From an uncultured Paracoccaceae bacterium (GTDB lineage Bacteria; Pseudomonadota; Alphaproteobacteria; Rhodobacterales; Rhodobacteraceae), in assembly GCA_947500775.1 (NCBI GenBank), contig CANMTD010000002.1, positions 1 to 64,000 of the forward strand: DNA of 64,000 bases, read 5' to 3'. A program made the translations under genes and the position numbers. Positions 55,146-62,845 of this stretch are shown piece by piece. A model generated the notes under the pieces. The model had not been told where the DNA came from. It saw nothing but the letters and a program-made list of their open reading frames with translations, and ran no database searches. The stretch's first letter is position 1; each line of letters starts with the position of its first letter.

Positions 55146-55697
55146 ATGCCATACGATCCACGAAAAGCTGCACAGACTATCGCCTTTTTCGCATTGAAAG
55201 AGGGCGGGTCTATAAATGTGCTTAAAGTGGTGAAGCTGGTGTATCTGGCCGACCGAGAAAGTCTACGCCAACGCGGGCACCCTATACAGTACGAGGCTCG
55301 CTTTTCCATGCCACATGGCCCGGTCAACTCGACCACGCTGGACTATCTCAACGGGTTTTATCGTGACGATGGCGGGTGGTCAGATTTCCTGCGCGACCGC
55401 GCAAACAATGACGTTGGCTTGGCAAACCAAAACATGACCCTCGAAGCTCTGGACGAGTTGAGCAAACGAGAAATCGGTGTTCTGGAAAGCGTCTGGTTAG
55501 AATTCGGACATATGGATCGCTTTGATTTGGCAGAATGGACCCACGATCATATTCCAGAATGGGAAGACCCTAACGGATCATCGCGTCGCATTCCTCTGGA
55601 TAGAATGATGGCAGCGGTGGGCTTGGAACGGTCGGTCGAACGTGCCCGCGAGCTGGAAAGCCTAGAACAAGCGTCAGCGTTTCTGGGTTCCCTGTAA
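55146..55697 (+). CDS. Panacea-domain (DUF4065) protein, putative antitoxin
   Basis: The protein has 183 residues. The Panacea/SocA-like domain is recognised by AAQTIAFFALKEGGSINVLKVVKLVYLADRES split around a short loop, HPIQYEARFSMPHGPVNST, and a C-terminal helical part. Panacea proteins act as antitoxins against several unrelated toxin families, and in Caulobacter SocA is a protease adaptor for its toxin. Here it precedes a 125-residue partner by three bases, the standard antitoxin-toxin order. GC content is lower than that of neighbours. It is part of the cassette. Confidence 0.85.
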   Translation: MPYDPRKAAQTIAFFALKEGGSINVLKVVKLVYLADRESLRQRGHPIQYEARFSMPHGPVNSTTLDYLNGFYRDDGGWSDFLRDRANNDVGLANQNMTLEALDELSKREIGVLESVWLEFGHMDRFDLAEWTHDHIPEWEDPNGSSRRIPLDRMMAAVGLERSVERARELESLEQASAFLGSL

Positions 55698-55700
55698 AGT

Positions 55701-56078
55701 ATGGCGGCATACCAGCGCGGAACGTTTCTTTTACAATCCGGGACGCGGGGCCAGCCAAACATGAAACACTTGCATATCGTTTGCAGTGACACCTGCCCAT
55801 TGGGCGGTAACCTAATCGTACCGGTTTCCAGCTTTTACGACGGTTGCGACAATACATGCGAATTGGATGTCGGCGACCATGAGTTCATACGGCATCTATC
55901 ATTTGTGTTCTATGCCAGATCAAAGGTTGCAATGGCGGCGCGAATTGATGAGTTGGTGGCACAAAATCAGATCGTACCGAAACCTGATGTTTCCGAGGCC
56001 GTGTTTCAACGGGTTCTACGCGGCATTTGCCTATCGCCAGACACCCCGCCGAAGGTGAGAGCATATCACGGCTGTTAA
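55701..56078 (+). CDS. Small protein, putative toxin partner of the Panacea protein
   Basis: The protein has 125 residues starting three bases after the Panacea stop. It begins MAAYQRGTFLLQSG and continues with KHLHIVCSDTC, LIVPVSSFYDGCDNTCELDVGDHEFIRH and SFVFYARSK. The pattern of short beta strands, a conserved Ser-Ser and a GDH box loosely recalls small beta-barrel toxins of the PemK/MazF kind, but I cannot assign the family with confidence. Four Cys occur in the first half plus one at the end. Role as toxin is inferred from gene order. Confidence 0.6.
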   Translation: MAAYQRGTFLLQSGTRGQPNMKHLHIVCSDTCPLGGNLIVPVSSFYDGCDNTCELDVGDHEFIRHLSFVFYARSKVAMAARIDELVAQNQIVPKPDVSEAVFQRVLRGICLSPDTPPKVRAYHGC

Positions 56079-56210
56079 ACCCCAAGCGCATCCTTGGGCG
56101 TTCATGGCTGGTAAGTGTAAGACCAGTTTGGATTGCGAGCGGTCATTTTAAACGGAGAGCAAACAGTCGCTTCGCCCGCATAGCTGCCGTCGGCGGCTCT
56201 TGGCAGTGAT
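56079..56210. other. Non-coding tail of the cassette, first part
   Basis: No convincing open frame is present. The stretch includes CCCCAAGCGCATCCTTGGGC, a weak hairpin, and then mixed sequence leading to the long hairpin at 56211. Confidence 0.35.
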
Positions 56211-56259
56211 CTGGCCGCCTGATGGCTCCCGAATTTTTCAAGAGCCATGAGGTGGCCAG
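56211..56259. repeat. Long imperfect hairpin in the cassette tail
   Basis: The arms CTGGCCGCCTGATGGCTC (56211-56228) and GAGCCATGAGGTGGCCAG (56242-56259) pair at 16 to 17 of 18 positions, counting one G-U, around a 13-nt loop. It could be a recombination site, an RNA element or a terminator of the toxin gene; no T-run follows. Confidence 0.6.
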
Positions 56260-56280
56260 CGGAAAGGACTGTCGTGACTA

Positions 56281-56303
56281 CGGCCCAGCTTTGCTTTGGG
56301 CCG
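56281..56303. terminator. Second hairpin in the cassette tail
   Basis: CGGCCCA/TGGGCCG, seven perfect pairs with a 9-nt loop rich in T (GCTTTGCTT). Its role is unclear; it may end cassette transcripts. Confidence 0.4.
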
Positions 56304-56316
56304 AGCCGTTCACGGC

Positions 56317-56347
56317 AAAAGGCTGGCCGGTTGATCCGGCGGCTTTT
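56317..56347. terminator. Rebuilt grxD terminator at the right junction
   Basis: AAAAGGCTGGCCGG (56317-56330), loop TTGAT, CCGGCGGCTTTT (56336-56347). The stem has ten to twelve pairs with two single-base bulges. The right arm is the native one; the left arm is supplied by the cassette. On the minus strand it ends grxD. Confidence 0.72.
56326..56337 (+). repeat. 12-bp direct repeat, right copy
   Basis: GCCGGTTGATCC, identical to 54925-54936. Confidence 0.85.
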
Positions 56348-56367
56348 ATCGCCTGACAGAAATCAGC

Positions 56368-56730
56368 CTAGGCGTTGGCTTCGCGGATCTTGTCGGCGGC
56401 GGCCTTGTCATAGGTCACGCCCTTGTCGTCGAACAGCTGATCCAGCTCGCCCGACAGGGTCATTTCGGTGATGATGTCGCATCCGCCGACAAATTCGCCT
56501 TTGACATACAGCTGTGGCACGGTGGGCCAGTCGCTGAAATCCTTGATCCCCTGGCGGATGTCTTCGTCCGCCAGCACGTTCACGTCGGCAAAATCGACCC
56601 CCATGAAATTCAGCACGCCCGCCACACGGGACGAAAACCCGCATTGCGGCATTTCCTTGGTGCCTTTCATGTAAAGCACCACGTCATTGGCGGTGATGGT
56701 GTCGTTGATCTGGGTTGCTGTGTCAGTCAT
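56368..56730 (-). CDS. grxD: Monothiol glutaredoxin (Grx4/GrxD type)
   Basis: The protein has 120 residues with the monothiol active site C30-G-F-S in MPQCGFSSRVAG, glutathione-binding WPTVPQLYVKGEFVGGCD, and the expected C-terminal helix. Such proteins bind a 2Fe-2S cluster with glutathione and BolA partners and take part in iron sensing and cluster delivery. The gene order bolA, small membrane protein, grxD with overlapping frames fits this partnership. The downstream terminator has been rebuilt by an inserted cassette. Confidence 0.96.
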   Translation of the reverse strand: MTDTATQINDTITANDVVLYMKGTKEMPQCGFSSRVAGVLNFMGVDFADVNVLADEDIRQGIKDFSDWPTVPQLYVKGEFVGGCDIITEMTLSGELDQLFDDKGVTYDKAAADKIREANA

Positions 56731-56986
56731 GTCTTGGTGTCCTGCTATTTTTCCTGTGGCGCGCTTCGATGTTCTGGTTCTTGGCGTGGGCCTTTTCCAC
56801 CAAAGTGTAGTCGATGCCCAGTCGTTTCAATGCCCGGGCCCGTGCGCTGAGTTTCGGCGGCGCGGCGGGCTGCGGCTGCGAGGATGACAGCGGGCGTCGT
56901 TTGCCCCGCTTGATCCAGGCTTCGGCACCTATGGCCGCGGCGATCAAAAGGGCGATCCCGCAGACGGTCCAGGCAAATCCGCTCAA
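56723..56986 (-). CDS. Small membrane protein in the bolA-grxD operon
   Basis: The protein has 87 residues from TTG 56986, which overlaps the bolA TGA by four bases; its own end overlaps the grxD start by eight. One N-terminal membrane helix (FAWTVCGIALLIAAAIGAEAWI) is followed by a basic, Pro/Ser-rich cytoplasmic tail (KRGKRRPL, ARARALKRLGIDYTLVEKAH). No family is recognised. The double overlap makes it a real coupled gene. It may tether the BolA-glutaredoxin module, but that is speculation. Confidence 0.7.
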   Translation of the reverse strand: MSGFAWTVCGIALLIAAAIGAEAWIKRGKRRPLSSSQPQPAAPPKLSARARALKRLGIDYTLVEKAHAKNQNIEARHRKNSRTPRHD

Positions 56987-57219
56987 TCGGGGGCCTTGGT
57001 CGTCAGCGCCAGCGCGTGCAGTTCGCCATTAGAGCCATCCATCTTGCCCTTCAGCGCCGCATAGACGGCGCGTTGTTGCTGGACCCGGTTGATGCCGCGA
57101 AAGCTTTCGTCGACCACCATAGCCGACATATGCACGCCGTCATCTCCTTCGACCACGATCTTGGCATCGGGAAAGGTTTCGCGGATCAGCGTTTCGATTT
57201 CATGCGCGTTCATGGGCAT
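56983..57219 (-). CDS. bolA: BolA-family protein
   Basis: The protein has 78 residues from ATG 57219, AAGGA upstream. The BolA fold is shown by IETLIRETFPDAKIVVEGDDGVHMSAMVVDESF split over the first strands, the RVQQQRAVYAALKGKM helix-turn-helix-like segment, and HALALTTKAP at the end. The His in GELHALAL is the conserved cluster ligand shared with a monothiol glutaredoxin. It is first gene of the operon that ends with grxD, a direct functional link. The short length matches the YrbA/BolA2 subgroup. Confidence 0.92.
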   Translation of the reverse strand: MPMNAHEIETLIRETFPDAKIVVEGDDGVHMSAMVVDESFRGINRVQQQRAVYAALKGKMDGSNGELHALALTTKAPD

Positions 57220-57327
57220 GGGCGGGTATCCTTTGTGTTTTTCTAAACGTAATGCGCGCCGGTTTACGCTTCAAGCGTATCCTTGCGCTGGTATCGGGTA
57301 GGCGTGCATGCCGATAGCAGGTTACAG

Positions 57328-57807
57328 CTATTGTGCCCATTCGTGACGCAGAATTGCAAAAATCATCAGGTCGGCGATGTCGCCAGCCGGGCGCTTCCAG
57401 TGACTGCGCAACGTGCCTTCATGTACGAACCCGGCCCTGCGATAGGTTTTCTGGGCCCTGAGGTTGTCGCCCGCCACATCCAGCCAAAGCCGGTTTATGT
57501 TCAGGACGGTGAAGGCATAGGTTTTCAGATCCTCCAGCAGAACCCGCCCCAACCCGGTACCGGTCTGCGCCAGCGCCAGACGGCGCAGTTCGGTCCGGTT
57601 GGCTGGATTGTCCAATTCGCAGAACAGCGCAAAGCCCGCCGCCGCGCCGTCATGGTCCCAGATCACAAGGTCGCGATCCGGGGCATCGATATGGCCCTGC
57701 AAGGCCGCGTCATCTTCGTCGACGATGAACGGTGCGTTCTCGGGTCGGCCCGCGAGCGCGCGCAGGAATGCGAAATCCGCAGGTGTTGCTGGTCGCAGCG
57801 TGCCCAT
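57328..57807 (-). CDS. GNAT-family N-acetyltransferase
   Basis: The protein has 159 residues. The GNAT fold is recognised by LRPATPADFAFLRALAG at the start, LRRLALAQTGTGLGRVLLEDL (acetyl-CoA binding, Q/RxxGxG/A as QTGTGLG), and LNINRLWLDVAGDNLRAQKTYRRAGFVHEGTLR near the C-terminus, the usual AxxxYxxxGF-type ending. The acceptor is unknown, possibly a ribosomal protein or small amine. It starts three bases after purL, so it is co-transcribed with a purine gene without an obvious link. Confidence 0.88.
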   Translation of the reverse strand: MGTLRPATPADFAFLRALAGRPENAPFIVDEDDAALQGHIDAPDRDLVIWDHDGAAAGFALFCELDNPANRTELRRLALAQTGTGLGRVLLEDLKTYAFTVLNINRLWLDVAGDNLRAQKTYRRAGFVHEGTLRSHWKRPAGDIADLMIFAILRHEWAQ

Positions 57808-57810
57808 GAC

Positions 57811-59970
57811 CTAGCCCAGCGTATCGGCAAAGCTGCTGCGATAGATTGTTTTCAGTTCGTCCAGCGGCGCCTCGGCCCCGCCAAAGCGTACCGTATCGCC
57901 GCCGAATCGGCCCACGGTTTCCACCGGCACGCCCGCCTGACCGGCGGCAACCATCAGCGCCTCGGCCGCATCGAAGGAACAGGCCAGCAGATAGCGCGCC
58001 TGATCCTCGCCGAACAGGGTCGGGGTGTCGTCGCTGTTCAGGTGCACGCCAATTCCGGCGGCTTCGGCCATTTCAAAGGCGGCCAGTGCCAGCCCGCCAT
58101 CCGACAGATCGGTGGCGGCGCGCACCCATGTGCGGTTGTCGCGCAGGAAATCGCCGTGGCGGTGCTCGGCCTGCAGATCGACATGCGGGGCGTCGCCGTC
58201 TTCGCGGTGGAACACCTCGGCCAGCAGGGCGGACTGGCCCAGATGACCGGCGGTTTCGCCGATCACGATGGCCACGTCGCCTTCTTGCGCCTGACCGGCG
58301 ATCAGATCGTCCAGATGGGTCAACAGGCCAACGGCCCCGATGGTCGGCGTGGGCAGAATGCCCTGGCCGTCGGTTTCATTGTAAAGCGACACGTTGCCCG
58401 ACACGATCGGCATATCCAGCGCCGAGACCGCCGCGCCGATGCCTTTGATGGCGCCGACGAACTGGCCCATGATCTCGGGCTTTTCGGGGTTGCCGAAGTT
58501 CATGTTGTCGGTGGTGGCCAGCGGTTTGGCGCCGACGGCGGTCAGGTTGCGATAGGCCTCGGCCACCGCCTGTTTGCCGCCCTCGAAGGGGTTCGCCTTG
58601 ACATAGCGCGGGGTCACGTCGCTGGTGAAGGCCAGCGCCTTGTCGGTGCCATGCACCCGGATCACCCCGGCGCCAAGCCCCGGCGTGCGCACCGTATCGG
58701 CCATGACCTGACTGTCGTATTGTTCATAGACCCAGTTCTTGGCGGCATAGTTGGGCGAGGCCAGCAGCGCGCGCAGCCCGTCGATGGGATCGATGCCCGG
58801 CACCTCGTCCATTTCAGGCGCGGCGGGGGTTTCGACCCAGGGGCGGTCGTATTCGGGGGCGGTGCCGGACAGCGCCTTCAGCGGCAGATCGGCTTTGACC
58901 ACGCCATTGTGCATGATCAGGAAACGATCCTCATCAATCGTTTCGCCGACAATCGCGAAATCAAGGTCCCATTTGTCGAAGACGGCCTTGGCCTCGGCCT
59001 CTTTTTCCGGTCGCAGCACCATCAGCATCCGTTCCTGGGATTCCGACAGCATCATTTCATAGGCGGTCATGTTCTCTTCGCGCACGGGCACGCATTCCAG
59101 ATCAAGCCGCACGCCCAGATCGCCCTTGTCGCCCATTTCCACCGCCGAACAGGTCAGCCCCGCGGCCCCCATGTCCTGAATGGAAATCACCGCGCCGGTC
59201 TGCATCAGCTCCAGCGTTGCCTCCATCAGCCGTTTTTCGGTGAAGGGGTCGCCGACCTGCACCGTGGGGCGCTTTTCTTCGATCGTGTCGTCGAATTCGG
59301 CGCTGGCCATGGTCGCCCCGCCAACCCCGTCGCGCCCGGTTTTAGCCCCTAGATAGACCACCGGCATGCCGACGCCCGAGGCGGCGGAATAGAAAATCTT
59401 ATCCGCATCGGCCAGCCCGGCGGCAAAGGCGTTCACAAGGCAGTTGCCGTTATAGGCGGGGTGAAACCGGACCTCGCCGCCCACGGTGGGCACGCCGAAA
59501 CAGTTGCCATATCCGCCGACACCTTCGACCACGCCATTGACCAATTGCCGGGTCTTGGGATGCGCGACCTCGCCAAAGGACAGCGAATTCATCGCGGCCA
59601 CGGGCCGCGCGCCCATGGTAAAGACATCGCGCAAGATGCCGCCGACACCGGTCGCCGCGCCCTGATAGGGTTCGATGTAGGACGGGTGGTTGTGGCTTTC
59701 CATCTTGAAGACCACGGCCTGACCGTCGCCGATATCGACCACGCCCGCGTTTTCGCCGGGGCCGCAGATCACCTGCGGGCCGGTGGTGGGCAGGGTGCGC
59801 AGCCATTTCTTGGACGATTTGTAGGAACAGTGTTCATTCCACATCGCCGAAAAGATGCCCAGTTCGGTGAAGGTCGGGTCGCGGTTCAGAAGCCGCAGGA
59901 TTTCGGCGTATTCATCCGGTTTCAGCCCATGCGCTGCGATAATCTCTTCGGTCAGTTCCGGTTCCTGCAC
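57811..59970 (-). CDS. purL: Phosphoribosylformylglycinamidine synthase subunit II
   Basis: PurL converts FGAR to FGAM with glutamine-derived ammonia and ATP in purine synthesis. The 719-residue length indicates the small PurL that works with PurQ and PurS, neither of which is in the window. Motifs are [64 protein letters not shown] and a second half-domain ending [13 protein letters not shown] 59970 follows AGGGGATG. GNAT follows after three bases. Confidence 0.96.
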   Translation of the reverse strand: MQEPELTEEIIAAHGLKPDEYAEILRLLNRDPTFTELGIFSAMWNEHCSYKSSKKWLRTLPTTGPQVICGPGENAGVVDIGDGQAVVFKMESHNHPSYIEPYQGAATGVGGILRDVFTMGARPVAAMNSLSFGEVAHPKTRQLVNGVVEGVGGYGNCFGVPTVGGEVRFHPAYNGNCLVNAFAAGLADADKIFYSAASGVGMPVVYLGAKTGRDGVGGATMASAEFDDTIEEKRPTVQVGDPFTEKRLMEATLELMQTGAVISIQDMGAAGLTCSAVEMGDKGDLGVRLDLECVPVREENMTAYEMMLSESQERMLMVLRPEKEAEAKAVFDKWDLDFAIVGETIDEDRFLIMHNGVVKADLPLKALSGTAPEYDRPWVETPAAPEMDEVPGIDPIDGLRALLASPNYAAKNWVYEQYDSQVMADTVRTPGLGAGVIRVHGTDKALAFTSDVTPRYVKANPFEGGKQAVAEAYRNLTAVGAKPLATTDNMNFGNPEKPEIMGQFVGAIKGIGAAVSALDMPIVSGNVSLYNETDGQGILPTPTIGAVGLLTHLDDLIAGQAQEGDVAIVIGETAGHLGQSALLAEVFHREDGDAPHVDLQAEHRHGDFLRDNRTWVRAATDLSDGGLALAAFEMAEAAGIGVHLNSDDTPTLFGEDQARYLLACSFDAAEALMVAAGQAGVPVETVGRFGGDTVRFGGAEAPLDELKTIYRSSFADTLG

Positions 59971-60122
59971 GATTACATCCCCTGCGTTATCGATTTACGC
60001 CTGTTTATGTCAGAGCGCGGCAGGGGGAAAGGGACGTTTTTGAAGACTTGGGCGGCAGATTTATGCTAATCGCTATGCATTGCACGACCAAACTTATTTA
60101 GATTTCAATTACGGACAGACAG

Positions 60123-61316
60123 ATGCCCAATACAGAGAAGATTATTGAGACCAAAGTCAAAGCTTTCGCCAAGGATATTTCCAAGTTTCTAAGCGACAAA
60201 CGCGCAGCCAAAATCGCCACACTGACAAAGGCCGGCGATGCCGAGGCCGACAAGAAACTGGTCAAGGTCCGGTTCAAATACAGTTCGGGCAAGGGCAGCA
60301 TCCTGCGCAGCCCCGAACAACAGGCGATCTATGTTTCGGACGGCACCAGTTGGACCTGCGCCGGGTCGCATATGGTCGACAAGGCCCGCCATGTTCTGAT
60401 GATGTACGCCCCGGCGGGCAAAAAGGAAAAAGCGTCGTGGAAGCTGAGCGAGGCATTCGGCAGCAAGGACCATCACTTCGTCACGCTGTCCGATCTGAAA
60501 AAGAAATGGAAAACCCTGATGTCCACCCACGGGCTGAAAAACCACAAGGGTGGTGACGGCATGGGCGGCGGGGACGAATTTCATTTCGAACTGCCCGACA
60601 GCAAGGTGCCCCATTCCGACAAGCGCGTGCAGGCCTGTCTGGTGCATTACGCCAAGATCACCCGGCTGGAAGGGCGCAAGAAAAACTCCAAGTTCGAAGG
60701 CGGAAGCTGGAAAACCTCGCTCAAGCCGCATCTGCAGGCGGCCGAAAAGGAAAAGCAGAAGCTTGACGATGCCGAACGGATCGCCGAGCTGAAAAAACTG
60801 CAATTCGACGGCAGCGCGGTGGGCAAGCAGACCCTGATGAGCGGGGCGTCGAAATCCGGCACCTCTGTGGGCAAGCCGTTTCCCGACATCGATGTGCCCG
60901 GCCCCTATGACACCGGCGCCGCCAAGACCAAGAAAGTCACCAGCGGCAACGCCTTTGTCTGGGATTCACTGGCGCGCAGCATTTTCGAAAAGCTTGGGCT
61001 GGCGGAAACCAAAGGGTTCGACGTCAAACTGTCCTGCGGGATCGACTATAATATCGTGACCTATGAAAACCTCAGCCAGACATTCCTGACCGGGCTGACC
61101 CCGAAATGCGTGCTGGTGTATAACACGCCCGTCGCCAGGGCGATGGGGATGAGCGTTTCGGTCGCCTCGAACGTCAAACTGGCGAAATCGGGCAGCGAGC
61201 CTGCGGGAACCGTGGTTTTCACATTCGAGATGAAAAGCCCCACGGATACCGAAAAAGGGACGATCACCTTCGATATCAAAGGCGCGACCGTCAAAGCCAC
61301 CACCAAGGTGAAGTGA
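60123..61316 (+). CDS. Unrecognised Lys-rich soluble protein
   Basis: The protein has 397 residues. I do not recognise the family. There is no signal peptide or membrane segment. It is rich in Lys and Ser/Thr/Gly and starts NTEKIIETKVKAFAKDISKF. A central part has KDHHFVTLSDLKKKWKTL and a Gly-rich loop (GGDGMGGGDEFHFELPDS). A charged helix lies at about residues 205-230 (LQAAEKEKQKLDDAERIAELKKL). The last third is beta-rich (KLSCGIDYNIVTYENLSQTF). Codon usage matches its neighbours. No neighbour suggests a role. The hairpin at 61354-61377 may end the transcript. Confidence 0.65.
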   Translation: MPNTEKIIETKVKAFAKDISKFLSDKRAAKIATLTKAGDAEADKKLVKVRFKYSSGKGSILRSPEQQAIYVSDGTSWTCAGSHMVDKARHVLMMYAPAGKKEKASWKLSEAFGSKDHHFVTLSDLKKKWKTLMSTHGLKNHKGGDGMGGGDEFHFELPDSKVPHSDKRVQACLVHYAKITRLEGRKKNSKFEGGSWKTSLKPHLQAAEKEKQKLDDAERIAELKKLQFDGSAVGKQTLMSGASKSGTSVGKPFPDIDVPGPYDTGAAKTKKVTSGNAFVWDSLARSIFEKLGLAETKGFDVKLSCGIDYNIVTYENLSQTFLTGLTPKCVLVYNTPVARAMGMSVSVASNVKLAKSGSEPAGTVVFTFEMKSPTDTEKGTITFDIKGATVKATTKVK

Positions 61317-61589
61317 TTTTTCCGGCCGCTGTTGGCGCGGAAACATGCAACTACGCTGGCCCTTTACCGGGCCAGCGAAACACGCCCTGATCATTTTTGC
61401 GGCAATCGCCCCGGAATTCGCTGAGGATCGGACCAATTTCAGGTCTGCGAGGGCGGCGGCTGTGCGGTTGGGCTTGGCCTCTGCTGCGTCGCAGCATAGC
61501 AAGGGGCCGTAGCGTTTTCGGACGCTGCAGCGGAAAAGGTATTCCTGACGGGCGTCTTGCGCCAGCTTTGTCGCACCTGACGATCGGCC

Positions 61590-61617
61590 AAAAAAAAGGC
61601 CGAGACAAAGCTCGGCC
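61590..61617 (-). terminator. Intrinsic terminator on the minus strand
   Basis: Read on the minus strand, GGCCGAG-CTTTGT-CTCGGCC is followed by eight T. It lies 172 nt past the LysR stop and most likely ends that transcript. Confidence 0.82.
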
Positions 61618-61641
61618 GAAGTCCAACAGGGAGGTGAAGAG

Positions 61642-61728
61642 ATGGCCTAGACCATCGCCTTCACGAGCGATCTATGGTTCGCAGGCCGTCCGTTCAAGGA
61701 AAAAATGCACAACCGGCGTCATGTCTGA
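61642..61728 (+). pseudogene. Possible remnant of a small gene with an early stop
   Basis: An almost ideal SD (AGGGAGGTGA, 61628-61637) precedes ATG 61642, but codon 3 is TAG. Beyond it the frame reads TIAFTSDLWFAGRPFKEKMH then NRRHV and TGA. The first part faintly resembles the beginning of calcineurin-like phosphoesterases. It could be a decayed gene, or a two-codon leader. Confidence 0.3.
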
Positions 61729-61788
61729 TATGCGCTGGCTGCATGGCTTTGCCGTGGGTGTCGCAATCGCCTGACGTAAGGGCAGGGC

Positions 61789-62688
61789 TTACAGCGCCTC
61801 TTTCTGGCGTTTGCGATAGGCAAAAATCTCTTCGACCACAAAATCCCGAAACGCGCCTATCCGCTTGGAATGACGCAATTCTTCGGGGTAGGCCAGAAAG
61901 ACGGGAACCTCGTTGCTTTCGACATCGGGCAGTACGCGGATGATCTCGGGGAAATCTTCGGTCAGGTAATCGGGCAGAACGCCGATGCCCAGATTGTTCA
62001 GCACCGCCTGCAGCACGCCAAAATAATTGTTCACCGTCAGCGTGGACCGGACATCATGGGTCAACAGCTCTTGCACCAGCCGGGATCCGGCGCTGACCTG
62101 TGCCGCATCGGTGTTCTGGCAGATCAGCCTGTGATTGCTCAGATCCTCCAAACTGGCGGGCGTGCCGTTTTGTTCAAGATAGGTCGGCGAGGCATACATC
62201 CGCATCTTGACCGTCATCAATCGCTTGCGGATCAGATCGGCCTGGCTGGGTTCTTTCATGCGGATGGCAACGTCGGCCTCGCGCATTGGCAGGTCCAGCA
62301 CCCGTTCCTCCAGCATCAGATCGATCTTGAGGTCGGGGTATTTTTCATAAAGCGCGGGCAGGCGCGGGGCCAGCCACAGGGTGCCGAAGGCGGTTGTGGT
62401 GGTGACCCGCAATTCGCCGAACACCTCTTCCTCGCTGTCGCGAATGCGCGCGGCGGCCGTGTCCAGCCGCCGGATCATGGCCGAGGTGGCGTCAAACAGC
62501 AATTCGCCCTGTTCGGTCAGAATCAGCCCCCGGGCATGGCGGTGGAACAGGGTGGTATCCAGGCTTTCTTCCAGCGCGCGGATCTGTCGGCTGACCGCGG
62601 ATTGGGACAGATGCAGCGTCTCGCCCGCGTGGGTAAGGCTGCCGGCATCCGCCACCGCGTGAAATATTCTTAGCTTGTCCCAGTCCAT
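61789..62688 (-). CDS. LysR-family transcriptional regulator
   Basis: The protein has 299 residues. The N-terminal winged HTH is typical: WDKLRIFHAVADAGSLTHAGETLHLSQSAVSRQIRALEESLDTTLFHRHARGLILTEQGE. The remainder is the effector-binding domain (ELRVTTTTAFGTLWLAPRLPAL, NNYFGVLQAVLNNLGIGVLPDYL). It is divergent from the indolepyruvate ferredoxin oxidoreductase gene (157 nt between starts) and may control it, although the strong inverted repeat between them could also belong to a different repressor. Confidence 0.93.
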   Translation of the reverse strand: MDWDKLRIFHAVADAGSLTHAGETLHLSQSAVSRQIRALEESLDTTLFHRHARGLILTEQGELLFDATSAMIRRLDTAAARIRDSEEEVFGELRVTTTTAFGTLWLAPRLPALYEKYPDLKIDLMLEERVLDLPMREADVAIRMKEPSQADLIRKRLMTVKMRMYASPTYLEQNGTPASLEDLSNHRLICQNTDAAQVSAGSRLVQELLTHDVRSTLTVNNYFGVLQAVLNNLGIGVLPDYLTEDFPEIIRVLPDVESNEVPVFLAYPEELRHSKRIGAFRDFVVEEIFAYRKRQKEAL

Positions 62689-62785
62689 CTTGTATCACTC
62701 GTTATAACAAATACCGCTTTTTTGAAACGCCTAACTAGTTCGACTGTCTCATAGTTTGCAAACGGGAATTTAACAGTTTTTGACT

Positions 62786-62812
62786 TTATAGGTCAAGATT
62801 TATGACCTATAA
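62786..62812. promoter_or_regulatory. Perfect 10-bp inverted repeat before the oxidoreductase gene
   Basis: TTATAGGTCA (62786-62795), spacer AGATTTA, TGACCTATAA (62803-62812). The right arm contains the likely -10 hexamer TATAAT (62808-62813), so a bound protein would block RNA polymerase. It is 33 nt before the start codon of the downstream gene. Confidence 0.7.
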
Positions 62813-62845
62813 TCGTGCTACACTGAAAGCCCATGGAGGTGCGGG

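Larger units (their letters stand above)
54937..56337. mobile_element. Cassette inserted in the zapA/grxD terminator
   Basis: This 1.4-kb segment lies between identical 12-bp repeats and has visibly lower GC content than its surroundings. It carries a putative operator, a Panacea-domain gene, a small partner gene and a hairpin-rich tail of about 250 nt. There is no integrase, transposase or terminal inverted repeat, so it would need a recombinase supplied elsewhere. The native terminator is cut between its arms. The right end supplies a new left arm (AAAAGGCTGGCCGG, 56317-56330) that can pair with the surviving right arm, so transcription of grxD still has a stop signal. Confidence 0.72.
61317..61788. 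other. 472-nt region between the orphan gene and a LysR gene
   Basis: No intact gene was found. It holds a hairpin CGCTGGCCC/GGGCCAGCG (61354-61377, without T-run), a LysR-side terminator (61590-61617), a very strong Shine-Dalgarno (AGGGAGGTGA near 61628) and a broken small frame (61642-61728). A frame of 17 codons at 61721-61774 is too short to call. Confidence 0.5.

Noticed and set aside
56074-56080. GTTAAAC at the toxin stop codon, like an integron attC core
   Set aside because: It fits GTTRRRY, but no matching RYYYAAC partner with attC-like arms was found, and the junction sequence GCCGGTTGATCC does not fit an integron site.
61721-61774. 17-codon frame MSDMRWLHGFAVGVAIA
   Set aside because: There is no Shine-Dalgarno at suitable distance, it is too short, and it overlaps the broken frame; no support beyond an open reading frame.
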